DNA from: Bubalus kerabau
Taxonomy: Eukaryota; Chordata; Mammalia; Artiodactyla; Bovidae
NCBI RefSeq assembly: GCF_029407905.1
Contig: NC_073633.1
Location: 24,690,501-24,754,500, forward strand
DNA length: 64,000 bases
Reading direction: 5' to 3'
The notes under the pieces were generated by a model. It had not been told where the DNA came from and ran no database searches. It worked only from the letters and a program-made list of their open reading frames with translations. The translations under genes and the position numbers were made by a program. Below are positions 9,456 through 21,995 of the stretch, in pieces (position 1 is the stretch's first letter; each line of letters begins with the position of its first letter).

Positions 9456-10329
9456 CTAAATAGCTGATGTGTGTACCCCAGGGGCTTGAGCCTACCTTAC
9501 AAGTTAATGCAAAACAGGACTCAGAGAGCCCAGAGCAGAGGCTTCCGAGACCAGGGGCAAGAGACAAGCCAGCTGTTCTCAATGAGACTGAATCAGACCA
9601 AAAGGTGTTTGTTTTCTCACTAAAGGAAGAACAGAAAATACAGGTGCAAGGAAGGTTAAGGGGAGGGATCTTGTTTAGTATGGAGAAGAGGAGGGCCTGT
9701 TCCTTCTGTTGTGGGGCCCAGAGGAGAGCAGGAACCCTAAGTTCCCACTCTTGGTCAGACCAGGCACCCAGGCTCTGTGAAAGTGAGAAAAGAGGGGACT
9801 CCAGGGATGACCGTGCAGCCCCCTTCAGCCTTAGGACAGGAGACAGGGGGCTCCCTCCTTTTCCTCCAACTGCCTCCCCTTCTCCCTCTCTTTCCCTTGT
9901 TGCCCCCAGGCCTCCAGATGTGCACAGTCATGCGGCTGGTCCTGGTTCCCTCCCTCCCTCCAGCACCACGAAGGGAAGGACCATCTGTCCTGCTCACTGC
10001 AGCTCAGCGGGCTGTGCGCGTGTGCCAGGCTTAAGAAAGCAGCCTTCACGCTCTTCCTGCTTCCTTTCCTCCCTGCCTCAAACTTGCTTCTGCCCCAGGA
10101 TATTCTGTGGCCTCTACTGTTCTGCAGACCTGCTGCAGCCAAAGTGGCCAGAGGATAGCATCTTTCCTCTACCACTGCCTTCCACCACCCTCCTGAGTGG
10201 TCTCTGGTCTCTAGCCCTTCCTCGGTCTCAAAGCTTAGCTATCTGGAGTCTACCTGTCTAGTCCCATAATTCAGGCTGTCAGGCTCCTGGGGTGCTAGTC
10301 TGCACCCTATCTCATTCCCTTCTTGCTTA
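9456..10329. other. intergenic, C/T-rich, no supported gene
   Basis: A 264-codon + strand frame (9467-10261) crosses this stretch but has no recognisable domain, begins in a MER5A-like relic and is low-complexity Ser/Pro-rich. It is treated as chance. Confidence 0.65.
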
Positions 10330-10339
10330 TTGTGTTTCA

Positions 10340-10552
10340 GTGTGCATGCTCAGTCTTTCAGTCGTGTCCAAACTCTTTGCAACCCCATGGACTGTAACCT
10401 GCCAGGCTCCTCTGTCCATGGGATTCTCCAGGCAAGAATACTAGAGTGGGTTGCCATTTCCTACTTTCCAACCCAGGGATCGAACCCATGTCTCCTAAGG
10501 CTCCTGCATTGGCAGGTGATTTCTCTACCACTGCACAACCTGGGAAACCCCC
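10340..10552 (-). mobile_element. Bov-tA SINE
   Basis: Full-length reverse copy with exact 10-bp TSD ttgtgtttca at 10330-10339 and 10553-10562. Confidence 0.95.
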
Positions 10553-10961
10553 TTGTGTTTCAATATCCTCTCCTAAACAGTGCTGCAGAATGTGACCCTC
10601 ACTCTCAGGGCACTGGGGGAAGAGACCAACATGTATCTCTGCTGGCCACTGAACTGACATTTAGCCTTATTTGCTAAGATAATTTGTTGCTAATGAATGA
10701 ACACGCTACTTCTTATTTCTATAGCTTTCGTAATGGCCTGACGTCTATATGGTGGGCATATCAGCAAGCGTTCTGAGAACCTGAAGCTGGCCAAGTTGCA
10801 GAGGGAGCTTAGCCTCCATGGTTGACCACACCAAGGGCTTGTGACATAGGAAGCATGGCCAGGGTGCTGATTTCCTTGGTCTCTCCATCCAGGCTGCCCT
10901 TCTGAGTGTCCACCCACCTAATGCAGCCAGGAGGATAGGGGTCAGCCCTGCCAAAGAATGT

Positions 10962-11180
10962 GGGCTTTCCTGGTGGTTCGGCAGTAAAAGAATCCGCCTG
11001 CCAATGCAGGAGACTTGGGTTCAATTCCTGGATCAGGAAGATCCCATGGAGAAGGAAATGGCAATCCACTCCAGTATTCTTGCCTGGGAAATCTTATGAA
11101 CAGAAGGAGCCTGGTGGGCTCCAGTCCATGGGGTCAAAAAGAGTCAAACATGACTTAATGACTCAACACCACCACCACCG
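10962..11180 (+). mobile_element. Bov-tA SINE
   Basis: 'gggctttcctggtggttcgg' head, 'ggagaaggaaatggcaatcc' middle, 'gagtcaaacatgact' 3' part and a short CAC-repeat tail. Confidence 0.93.
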
Positions 11181-12765
11181 CAAGAGAAGGTGCACCAGGG
11201 ACTCCAGACGTGGGACATTCGTGGAGTGGGCTTGATAGTGCTGGGAGAGGAGTCCATTTTGCTCTGTCTGGAGGATGGGTGATGAGGGAGAAGGGGCCAT
11301 AGATGACTGATGGGGTGGGGGGAATTGGATGGGCCATATTCAATCCTGTTTATAAGCCTTTGCTCAAGCTCTTGCCTCACTGAATCTGCCCCCTCTTTTC
11401 TCTGCCTGTGTAAATCCTACACACTCCCTGCTGTGAATCCCCTGGATCCCTGACTGCACCTCAAATGTTTCACAGCCATAATAAAGCCCTGGCTCCTTTG
11501 CTGCTCTCTGAAAGTTCATCTCCTTCTCCCAAAGTAGTTCTGGATTTGCCCGGCCCAGCGTGGGGAGCAGAGCAGCCCCTGTCCTCCACTAAGTACCCAA
11601 ACCACATTCATCCAGTCTCTGAATGCAATTCACACAGGCTGAAGTTGACTTCTACACTATGCCCAGAAAAAAAAAGGATTTCCCAGCAAAGGAATAATGT
11701 AAATGAGGCTGTCAAAGGGTGCCTAACCTATTTAAAGGAATAATCTATTTTAAAAATCTCTTAGAAGCCCCTATTTACCCAGAAACAATTGATATGGTAA
11801 TTTCAAGTCTTTCTCCTTTTTATTTACTGTGGAAGGTTCCCTGTGCTCCGTTCACCCACCCCCACATTCTATGTGGGGAATGCTACCTTCTAACCCTTGG
11901 GGTGCTGGGTACTCTGTGCCCTTGCAGGTCACTTCTGCAAAATGGGGTCAAGAACAGTCCTCCCTTCTCTGGCTGACTGAGATGAAGAGAGATTGCCCAA
12001 AGGACTGAGGTTCCAAGGGGCACCTCACCTGCACTTAAGCCGAGTGAATGGATAGGTCTGAACAGATGGCCTCAGGCTCAGCCTGCACAAACAAGAGAGA
12101 TTTGACCAGAGACCAGCAGAGAGGGGATAGGCCATCAGACAGGGTGTGGCAGGGGTGGAGGGATGCAGGAGGATGGAGGTGGCGGTGGGGAGGATTGCTC
12201 TTGTCTCAGTTGAAGATGGCAGAAGAGGAGCTCCAGGCTCGAGGGGAGGCAGCCATGGCCCCCAGGGTACCAGCATTGCAGATCAATGTAATCCCTTGGC
12301 CTGCAGATAGAATCTGCTTTCTTGGGGTTTAATTGACTTGTTGGCTTTGGCTTGGGGAAGAGAAAGAGGCTCTTTCCCAAGGGGAGGAGCTGTATCAGAG
12401 GCAGTCGTGGTGTCTCCAGCCCTGCCCCATCCCCACAGCGAGAAGAAGGGAAAGAAGACACCATTCTTACCACCTCTTCAGGATCCTGGGCTGGGCTCTC
12501 CCTGCCCAATGGAGCGGGGCAAGACAAGGCTGAGATGCCTGGGCTGAGGGGCTCCTGGGTTTGGTTGTTTGGCCCTGTGCACCTGCTCTGGGTCTGCTGC
12601 TCCTAGTCTGATGTGGTCCTGGATAGATATGTGCTTGGGGAGAGGGGAGTAAATGAGGGAGTGGGGAGGGGAGAGGAGAGTGAAGGACAGCAGCCACAAA
12701 TCTGGGTACATCAGCCTGCCCAGGAAGGGACCTCCCAGCTCTTTCCCGTGCACCACTGGGTCAGA
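11181..12765. other. intergenic, no gene seen
   Basis: Unique-looking, moderately GC-rich. Overlapping frames at 12.3-12.5 kb on both strands are short and have no domain. Confidence 0.65.
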
Positions 12766-12944
12766 AAGTGAAAGTGAAAATCACTCAGTCTTGCCCGACT
12801 CTGTGTCCCAGGCAATTCTCCAGGCCAGAATACTGGAGTGGGTAGCCTTTCCCTTCTCCAGGGGATCTTCCCAACCAGGGGATCAAGCCCAGGTCTCCCG
12901 CATTGCAGGCGGATTCTTTACCAACTGAGCCACAAGGGAAGCCT
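12766..12944 (-). mobile_element. Bov-tA SINE
   Basis: Reverse copy: 'aagtgaaagtgaaaatcact' to 'accaactgagccacaaggga'. Short flanking gtcaga repeats are a likely TSD. Confidence 0.92.
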
Positions 12945-15727
12945 GAGTCAGAGGAGGGGAACAATTGTCCAGCAACTGGGAACAGCACTCAGAGGAAGAC
13001 CTAGGAGGCCCCTGCACCAGCTCAGCGCTGGGTCCACAGGACTCTGTTATATTACCTCCTGGGGTTGGTTCAATCTGAGGATAGGTACATGGCTTCAGAG
13101 TAGCTGCCTCCCCAAGGTGGGGGAGGGCAACACAACAAAGTGGGCTTCTCCTCTTTGCAGCTGCCACAGGGCCAGGCCCTCCGAGGGGGTAGATGTTTCA
13201 CTGATGGTGGTGGCAGAGGCAGCTGAGACCTCACAAGGCATCTCTTCTCTCAGTCTCTACAGCCTCTTTTCTGTTCCTGTGGTTTTCCTAATAAACACCT
13301 TTGAAATATTTATGAAGGCAACTTCAATGAAGCAACACAACATTACTTTAAAATGATTTTCTCCTTCTAATAGGTAGCTTTGGCATGAGTGCTGATTGCC
13401 GAGCTCCTAAGGGCAGAGCCAGCAGGGTGAAGCCCCCGGGTAGGCACTTGGGACTTTCCTGAATGAGCTTAGCAGTGGTGGTCCCGTCACACTCTTGAGG
13501 GGGCCAGGCTGGGTGGCAGGTGAGCAGGTAGGATGGTTTGACAGAGCTCGGGGACTGGACTCTGGAGGAAGGGGTTGACTGGCTGAGGCTCTGGGGAACT
13601 GCTAGGAGAAGAGCCTGAAACTGGAAGTTTCTGTGGAACCATGGACAGCACCTCCAAGCTTTGCTCCTGAGAGGTTGAGGAAACCCAGAGGCTGGGAGCT
13701 AGAACTCTGGGGTCCACGCCCCACTTTGTTGATAGGAAGGTCTTTGCTCTAGAAGGACGTGGTAGATGCCAGGGAATAGGTGCGGAGGGGCCTGAGATGC
13801 CTTGACCTCTTAAGAGTTGGTGGCTGAACTCAGCAACTACCGAGCAGCGCTGGGAAGAAAGGCTATGACAGCAATATCTTGTGTGCACAGGACGGAGTGG
13901 CATTCAGAATCTGCAGCGGACCCAGATTTATCTGTTTGGACTTTGAAAGTCCAAGAAATCCCCACCTTCCCTCCTTCCTGTACAGACCCCTGCTTTGCCC
14001 TCTCATGTCAGCTAGGATGGCACTTTGTCCAGCCTCCTCTTGGAGCAGGTAGAGGGGAAATGGATGCTCCTTTCCATGCTCCTGCCCCTCCCCAGGCTGC
14101 AAGGAAAACCCCTGTCTTTATCTATCTGGAATGCAGATGGAGGGAGGCCCTGATAGCAAAATCCAGGGAGGAGGATTCTATCCTCATCCAGCTGATCCCC
14201 AGAAAAGTCTCTTTCTAACAAGAACTGTTTTCATCACCATTGCCTAAAGCCTGGAGCTGCTCTAATTACGTGTCAGGCTGGAATCTGACAGGAAGCATTT
14301 TAATTATTAATTTGAAGTGTGCCGAGCATCGGGATGGAGGAGGGCTGGATCCTTCAGCTCACTCATGCCCAGCCCTGTCTGCTGGGACCTCATTAGTGAC
14401 ACCCCAGGCCTCCCAGGCCTCCTCCTCAGCCGGAGCCTCTTTCCTGCCATGGTGTAGGATCTGCGTCTCCCACTCCTCTGTCTTCCCTAACCCCCTACTT
14501 TGCACAGTGCTTTCTTGTTTTCCTTATTTCCCTGAACCCTTCCATAGAGTCTACTGTTCCCCATGTACAGACGGGAAAGACTGAGGCCTGGGGAAGGCAT
14601 GGGGTCTGTGTGTTACCACAGCATACGATAGCCATGGGCAGAATGGAGCCTCTGCATTTTCTAGTTTGGGCTTTTTAGTTCTTGCCTGCCAGTGGAGGTG
14701 GCCTTCTGCCGGGCTCTCTTTCCCTATTGTCCCATCTTCATATGCATGTCATCTAAGGTGGCATGAAGAGTCTTCTTTGTTGTGTTCCATGCAGCTGACA
14801 CTTGTTTCCTTGCTCCATTGATACCCAGGTATGGGCATGCCCTTCTGGGTACTGGGCCAGACTGCTGGTCCTGTCCCAGGTAAGGTAGGGGCAGGGCCTC
14901 CCACAGGCCCAGGGCATCACCTGGCCTGTTGCCTTTTCTGCCTTGTCAAGGGAAATGCAGCTTCTGCTCATCGGTTGCTTTCTAGGTTTGACCCTCCACA
15001 TTTTCCTAAGGATCAGGGCCTGTCCTTTCTGTCATGTGCCATTTTTCTGCATTTCTGGATTAAGGGCCATGAAGCCCCAGACTGGACAGCAGCCCTGGAC
15101 CTGGAGAATGTACTGTTTCATGTGTATCCAGATGCTGACTTGCTTCTGTATCTGAAAATACCCTTCTTTTTTTTTGAGTCGCAGGAGTTTTGTAAGGTTG
15201 AGACAGCACTCCTATCCCAGACTTCCCTTCTTGAGGTGCTAGCTGCCCAGACAGTACGGCCCCACCCTGGCTAATCCCAGTCCTTCTCAGGTCACGCCTG
15301 CCTCGGCCCACATCCAGGGCTTAATGTTTATGAAGTTGATCTCAGCTGGTGGCCTTTGGTTCATTTGCAGACTTCCTTTTCATTTGATCCCATGGAGGGG
15401 TCGTGGTCTACTAGGGAGATTTGATTTAGGAGGACTTGTGGGGTCTAGAGTAGAGAGAAGGAACTTTGGAGGAATTGGGGAAGTCTTTCCAAAGATAAAC
15501 AGAGACTTGCAGGATAATTGGCATTTTAGTCCTGGTTGGGTGAAGGAAACAGAAGCTACTGTATTTTAGGCAGAAAAGGATTGAACACAGGGTACTTACT
15601 GGGTGTTTCCAAATCACTGGAAGAGCTGAAGGAGGAGGCGTAAGGTTGGGTCCCCAGAAATGACTTCTCAGAATACTATAGAACTGACCAGCCAGGAGCC
15701 TGCTGCCCTGACCACTTTAGAAAGGCA
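12945..15727. other. intergenic, no gene seen
   Basis: This 2.8-kb block is mostly unique. It includes the homeodomain-site-rich segment at about 14225-14335 (see findings). No exon with credible splice context and conserved product was recognised. Confidence 0.6.
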
Positions 15728-15835
15728 TTTTGGTAGGCTGAACAATGCCCCCTGCTCCCCTCAATATCCCCATACTAATTTCTAGATTGAATACTACCTT
15801 ATAATGGTAAAGGAGACTTTGCAGATCTCATCAAA
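15728..15835 (+). repeat. older interspersed repeat, left part (split by L1)
   Basis: 'gaacaatgccccc ... taccttataatggtaaaggagactttgcagat' is the left part of a common old mammalian repeat whose right part resumes at 17712. The family name is uncertain (MLT-like LTR or similar). Confidence 0.6.
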
Positions 15836-17026
15836 GTGGGTATAGAGGGAACATATCTAAACATAATAAAAGCCATTTACAACAAACCCACAACCAACAT
15901 GATGCTCAATAGTGAAAACCTGAAAGCCTTCCTATTAAATTCAGGAACAAGACAAGGTTGCCCACCCTCACCACTTCTATTCCACATAGTATTGGAAGTC
16001 CTAGCCAGAGCAATCAGACAAGATAAAAAAATAAAAGTTATCCAAATCAGAAGGAAGAGGTAAAACTGTCACTGCTTGCAGAAGACATAATACTTTATAC
16101 AGAAAACAAGTCTGCACACAAAACTATTAGAATAAATGAATTCAGCAAGGCAGCAAAAATATAAAGTTGATATATAGAAATCTTTTGCATTTCTTTACAC
16201 TAATAATGAAATACTAGAAAGAGAAAGAAAGAAAACAATTTCATTTAAAATTGCATTAAAAATACCTAGGAATAAACTTAAACAAGGAGGTAAAAGACCT
16301 ATGTTTTGAAAACTATTAAATATTGATAAAAGAAACTGAAGATGACTCAAAGAAATGGAAAGATATCCATTAGTTCTTGGATTTGAAGAATTAATATTTG
16401 TTAAAATGGCCATACTGCCCAAAGCAATTTACCAATTTAATGCAATCCCTATCAAAATACCCATGACATTTTTTAGAGAACTAGAACAAATATCCCTAAA
16501 ATATATACTGGAAATCACAAAAGGCCCAGAATTGCCAAAGCAGTCCCGAAGAAAAAAGAACAAAGTTAGAGGAATAACCCTTCTAGACTTCAGACTACAC
16601 TACAAAGCAACAGTAATTAAAACAGCATGGTTTTGGCACAAAATCAGACATATAGTTCAGTGGAACAGAATAGAGAGCCCAGAAATAAACACATGCATCT
16701 ATGGTCAATTAATCTATGAAAGGAGGCAAGAATATAAATGGAGAAAAGGGAGTGTCTTCAACAAGCGGTGATGGGAAAGCTGGACAGCCTCATGTAAATC
16801 AATGAAGGTAAAACACTCCCCCACACCATATACCAAAATAAACTCAAAGTGGTTTAAAGACCTAAATATAAGCCATAAAAAGAATGAAAGATTGCAATTT
16901 GCAGTAACCTGGATGGGCCTAGAGAATATCATACTTAGTGAAGTAAATCAGAGAAAGACAAATGATATGTCACATCATTTATATGTGAAATCTAAAAATA
17001 ATATAAGTGAAAGTGAATCTATATAC

Positions 17027-17303
17027 CAGAGAAGGCGATGGCACCCCACTCCAGTACTCTTGCCTGAAAAATCCCATGGGCGGAGGAGCCTGGTGGGCTG
17101 CAGTCCATGGGGTCGCTAAGAGTCGGGCACTACTGACTGACTTCATTTTCACTTTTCACTTTCATGCATTGGAGAAGGAAATGGCAACCCACTCCAGTGT
17201 TCTTGCCTGGAGAATCCCAGGGACGGGGGAGCCTGGTGGGCTGCCGTTTATGGGGTTGCACAGAGTTGGACATGACTGAAGTGACTTAGCAGCAGCAGCA
17301 GCA
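17027..17303 (+). mobile_element. Bov-A2 SINE (dimer)
   Basis: Two tandem Bov-A monomers (each 'ggcacccactccagt..cttgcctg..agcctggtgggctgc') joined by a ttcactttc linker, with an (AGC)n tail. The TSD is gaatctatatac at 17015-17026 and 17304-17315, inside the L1. Confidence 0.96.
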
Positions 17304-17580
17304 GAATCTATATACAAAACAGAAACAGACTCACAGACATAGGAAACAAATTTATGGTTACCAAAGTGGAGAGGGAAGAAGGGAGGGACAGATTAGGAGT
17401 ATGGGATTAACAAATACAAATAACTATGCATGAAATAGATAACTGCAACAAAGATTCATTGTACAGCACAGGGAATTATATTCACTATCTTGTAATACCC
17501 TACAATTAAAAACAATCTGAAAAAAACCCCTGAATCACTATGCTGTACACCTGAAGCTAACAATATTATAAATTAACTAT

Positions 17581-17676
17581 TTCCCTTCTCCAGGGGATCT
17601 TCCCAACCCAAGGACTGAACCGGGGTCTCCTGCATTGCAGGCAGATTCTTTACCAACTGAGCTATCAGGGAAGCCC
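17581..17676 (-). mobile_element. partial Bov-tA SINE (tRNA-related part)
   Basis: Reverse copy of the tRNA-like head only. The L1 word aaattaactat / aaatcaactat is duplicated on both sides, so this is an insertion into the L1 3' UTR. Confidence 0.9.
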
Positions 17677-17711
17677 ATAAATCAACTATACTTCACTTAA
17701 AAAAAAAAGTC

Positions 17712-17830
17712 TTGAGATGGGGAGATTATCCTTGATTATCCAGGTGGTCCCAACATAACCACTAGGGAGGTTATATTAATATAAGAGGGAGGCAGGAGAG
17801 CAGAGTCAGAAAAAAAAGAAAGAAAGGGGA
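17712..17830 (+). repeat. older interspersed repeat, right part
   Basis: 'cttgagatggggagattatccttgattatccaggtggtccca..ataagagggaggcaggagagcagagtcag' continues the repeat interrupted at 15835. Confidence 0.6.
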
Positions 17831-18469
17831 AGAAATGGGATGACAGAAGTATGAGCTGGTTTGTGTGTGGAGGAAAGGGCCATGACCTAAGGAATGCAGG
17901 TATCCTATAGAAACTGGAAAAGGCAAGAAAATGGATTCTCCACTAGAGCATCAGGTGGAACACAGGCCTGCTGACCTTGATTTTTTTTGTCCAGTGCATT
18001 TTTGGACTTCTGACTTCCAGCGTTAAGAGAACAAAGCACAAAGCTGTGTCATTTAATGTCTCTTAGTCCGTGGCACTTGGTTATGGCAGCAAAAAGCTCA
18101 TGGGTGTTGGGGAGGGATCACTGGGAGCACTGGCCTCAGGACCTTGCTGCCGTAGCCGGGCCAGGAGCCAGGATGGTGCTGCTACCTCCCCTCACCCCGA
18201 GTTGGAAGACTCAACCCTGAAATGCGGCTGCATTTCCGCGACCAGGCTTGCCGGCCCCAGACAGTCCAAAGCAGCCATAGAGAACCTCCAGACCCGCCAA
18301 GGTGCCTCTAATTGCTGTACCCCCGTGCTCACACACAGCCTCTGCTGTAAGGGGGCCAAGGAGGCGTCCTTTCCAGTTTTCCAATCACAGCAGTCTAACA
18401 AGGCCACTAGGAAGAGGTAGGAATGGGAGGCCAAGTGTTAGCCAGACACAAACACAACAGGGAACAATG
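17831..18469. other. intergenic, no gene seen
   Basis: Unique-looking sequence. Short open frames at 18.07-18.42 kb on both strands have no recognisable product. Confidence 0.55.
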
Positions 18470-18620
18470 AATGATTCCCTGTGGCTCAGCTGGTAAGGAA
18501 TCCGCCCACAATGCAGGAGACGTGGGTTCAATCCCTGGGTTCGGAAGATCCCCTGGAGAAGGGAAAGGTTACCCACTCCAGTATCGGACAGGACTGAGCG
18601 ACTTTCACTTTCACTTTCAA
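18470..18620 (+). mobile_element. Bov-tA SINE, internally shortened
   Basis: The head and tRNA part are intact. The copy then jumps from 'ccactccagtat' to 'cggacaggactgagcgact', losing much of the Bov-A body. Tail ttcactttcactttc. Confidence 0.9.
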
Positions 18621-18635
18621 AATGAGTCACGTGCA

Positions 18636-18765
18636 GGATTTCTCTGGCAGTCTGGTGGTTAAGACTCAGTGCTTCCAATGCAGGGTGGGGGACAGATTTA
18701 ATCCCAGGTTGGGGAACTAAGATCCCGCATGCTGTGCCATGCAGCGAAGAAATATATAAATAAAA
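18636..18765 (+). mobile_element. CHR-type tRNA-derived SINE
   Basis: 'tggtggttaagactcagtgcttccaatgcaggg ... ggggaactaagatcccgcatg ... aaatataaataaaaat'. Confidence 0.88.
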
Positions 18766-18809
18766 ATGGGTCATATGGGTGAAAATCTATCGGTGGGCAC
18801 ACCTTGAAA

Positions 18810-18960
18810 GACACCCCAGCCCTTGCATGGGTGCCATATCCGTCCTCTGTGCTCCAATGAGGCTAAGCTATTTGCCCCTCCTGCCACAGTCAGCAAGTGA
18901 TAAAGCAGGGATCCAACCCAGCTTTGCTCAGTTCTAGAGCTGGAGCTTCTAGGCCTTACA
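18810..18960 (-). repeat. MIR-like SINE
   Basis: 'gaggctaagctatttgcccc..cagtcagcaagtgataaagcagggatccaacccag' matches the MIR pattern of a lagging 'ggtcacacagct..' block. It is degenerate, and strand is assigned tentatively. Confidence 0.5.
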
Positions 18961-19166
18961 CAATACCAAGGGGAAGCAAGGTCAGTCCCAACATGGGAAA
19001 CTGCCTTGAGAACTCAGAGGCAAGGGGGAAGCAGGCACTACAGAGACTTTGAGCAGCTCATCTGCCTTGAACACAAGCTGCATGGAGGGAGTGTCAAGGA
19101 CAGGGACCAACAGACACCAAGCAGGAAGGTCTTAAATGTCCTGCTTGTTTTTGCTGTCGGTGTTTG

Positions 19167-19296
19167 TTGTTTTTTTTTTGGCAGGGGTGGGGGTTCATGA
19201 GGCATGTGAGATCTTAGTTTCCCAACCAGAGATGGAACCAGTGCCCCCTCCAGTGGAAATGGGGAGTCTTAACCATTGGACTGCCAGGGAATTCCC
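19167..19296 (-). mobile_element. CHR-type tRNA-derived SINE
   Basis: Reverse-oriented, from a T-run and 'gaggcatgtgagatcttagttt' to 'ggactgccagggaattccc'. Confidence 0.88.
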
Positions 19297-21995
19297 TTAA
19301 ATGTCCTTTGTGATCCTAAAGGCCATTAGGGAACCACTGAAGTTTTCTCTTTCTTTCTTTCTTTCATAGGAGGTTTTAAGGCAGGAGAGTGACAAGTTGT
19401 TTTGCATTTTGTATATGAAGGATGGTTTACATTAGACGTCAGGAAGCTGAGTCAGGGGAGCAAACTGAGCCCCAACCCTAGCCACACACAGAGCCCCTCC
19501 CCTGCTTCTCCCTGAGCTCTAATTCTTAATGTAGACTGAGCCTGTCCAGCCGCTGAACCCTTATCTCATCCAGCCATCCTAGGAAGGCCACTGATCACAG
19601 GGGCAATCAGGTGAAAGAGTGATTCACTCATCACAGCTGTTCTCTATCACTGAGTCTACAGCCCAGAGCTCACATCTTTAAAAAGCAGAGGAGTGTCAGC
19701 TTCCTCGTGAAGGATGACTGGACAATGCTTGCCTTGCACCTGTGAACAGAGGAGCACCAGGAGGGGTAGAGGGCAGGGAGGAGAGGAAGTTGTCCCAGAA
19801 CATTAAACTCTCCTTTCCATAACGAAGAATACTCTCATTACAAACCTGGAGCTTCCTGGCAACCAGATGGGGGTGATGGAGCACGTAATAATAACCTGGA
19901 GCTGGGTGTGCTCTGCTGGGCCCCCAGGAGAGTGCTCTGACTCCAGGCCCTCCCCCAGTTGCATCCCAGCAGGGTCTTAGTTAGGAGAGGAATAAAGAGA
20001 CCTGGAAAGCAAGGCTAGCCAAGTCTATCCCTCACTGATATCCACTGCGCATTCAGAATATACAGACCTGATGGGGAAAAAGCACTTGACTAAGCAAAAA
20101 TTCACTTAACTACTATCTTACAACGTCCCATCCAACACTTGAATGACAGCAATTACCTGGTAAATGAGTGGTCTCTGTGACTGGCACTCCAGTGGGTTGT
20201 TGATGGAATAGCTAGAAGGGCTATTTGATTTGAAGATTCCTTTATTAAAAAGAATGAATTCATCCCTTGGTCTTGCAATGATGCCTCTAAATTAAAAAAC
20301 AAAGAAAGCAAAACAAAACTGAGTGGATGTGTCCGTGCTTCAAGCAGGTGGGCACCTTGAAGAAGAGCAGGGTCAGGCAAGGTGCCCCGCTTGCCCCTTT
20401 GTTCCTCCAAGACCCAGAATGACACTCCCTCCTAGGAAGACGTTGGGGACTATGGCCCCCCGCTGTGAATCTGGAGAGGAGTTTATGTCCTGAGGGCAAA
20501 GGAGAGCTATTGAGAGTCTGAGCAAGGGGCATGTTCATTCAACATATATTCACTGGGGACCTGGAGGCCGCTGGGGACCTGGAGACAGAGTGAAGTCAGA
20601 AAGAGAAACACCTGCAGCTTTCTAGACATGCTCTCAGCCTCTGAACTGAGCACAGGAAAGCCAGGGGCAAGGGCCTGGGTGGGGCCTTTCTTTGAGGGAC
20701 ACAGGTCCCCAAGGGAGACCCAGATGCTGAGTGGGCAAGACTAGACTCCGCATCTAGGGGGCTACCTGAATGGCCTTTCCTCTTGCCTACACCAGGCCTG
20801 GAGTGAAATCCATCCTGAGAGGGTGGCATCTCATTCTCAGGCACCAGGGACACTGCAAAGTACCCCGTCTATGAAAGCGGTGTTAGACTGAGCAGCCTGG
20901 GCCTTGCCAGGCTGGCCTCTTGCCTCATGTGCCTGGCTTCTCTCCTAGGGACCTTCTGCCCTCTCCCTTTGGTACCTCTGGAATGACAGGCTGCCCTCAA
21001 CCATCCTCACCCCAAACTCTGGGTTCATCACTTCCGGGACTTATCTTCTCTTGTTGATTTTCTTGAGATTAACTCTCCGCACTTGCCCTGGGTCTCTGGG
21101 GCAAATGTGCCACCCCCAACACTGTCCCGGGAGGGAGTGGTCAGCCTTGGAGGCAAAGGGTTCTGCCCTCTCTCTGTTCTCCAGAGTCCCCAGTGAACTC
21201 TTTTCCTTCCCCACCTCTCCAAAGTGGATGTAACTGTCACTACCTCCTCTGAGAAACCCTCCACAGTCTACTACTTGGCTCATGGAAAATTCTCCAACCC
21301 TACAGAGGTCTCCTGGAAAGGCCCTACCACTGGCCACGTTGAAATGATGCAAAAGTCAGGGCCTCCAGGCCTCTTGCCACACTTCCTCTACAGGCTGTGA
21401 CTTGGAGCGACCCTTGCCCTGTCCTGCTTTCTTGGGGTAGAGGCTGGGTCAGGTAGAGTGAAGAGCAGGTGAGCTGGCATCTGTGGTCATTTGAGATGGT
21501 GTTGGCAGCAGCAGTGGCAAGGGAAGGACGCTCTGCTGGGTCTGCACCGCTGACTGTCGTCTGCTGTAGGACGCTCCCACCTTCTGCAGGGCTGGGGAGG
21601 GAGCAGCTTGCGCAGGGGACTGAGAGCCGCAGGCAGGTGTGTGAGCTTGAGCGTTCCTGGCAGGGAGTCAGATCTGATCAGGCACCATGCCTAGGTGTGG
21701 ACAGCAATGGGCCTGAGGTCGCCCACCTTGGTCTCGGCTGACATGACTGCAGACAGCTGAGTGGGAGAGCTGGGTGGTGACGGCAGCTTTGCCAACTTCT
21801 GGAGTCAGTGTTCCGGGCAGGCAAGTGGGCAGAGTTGGGTCTCTTCAGGATCTTGGCTAACTCACCTGTAATGGGGCCAATGAGGTCGTAGCGTCCCGAC
21901 CCCCACCCCAGAGAGGAAAGAAAGGTTCAGGGAGAATGGGTTCAGGAGGGGTGTTTAATCTACTTGTGAGATACAATGGGACTTTAGCATATCTG
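19297..21995. other. intergenic, no gene seen
   Basis: Mostly unique. There is a (CTTT)n run near 19344-19364, an L2-like 'attcaacatatattcactgggg' at about 20535-20570, and a short local duplication of ctggggacctggag near 20552-20585. Confidence 0.6.

Larger units (their letters stand above)
15836..17711 (+). mobile_element. L1 LINE 3' fragment, ORF2 end plus 3' UTR, with nested SINEs
   Basis: This is a 5'-truncated L1. The first part encodes reverse-transcriptase sequence with the [14 protein letters not shown] block, then a decayed catalytic site: the position of the usual [YF]ADD reads LAED near 16075. Further on is an ORF2 C-terminal stretch (16355-16771) including [17 protein letters not shown]. 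Stops and frameshifts break it, so it is inactive. The 3' UTR carries 'gtacacctgaagctaacaatatt..' and ends in an A-run near 17700-17709. A Bov-A2 dimer (17027-17303) and a partial Bov-tA (17581-17676) sit inside it. Confidence 0.9.

Noticed and set aside
9467..10261. 264-codon + strand open frame
   Set aside because: It starts in a MER5A-like relic, is Ser/Pro-rich low complexity, and shows no splice or domain evidence.
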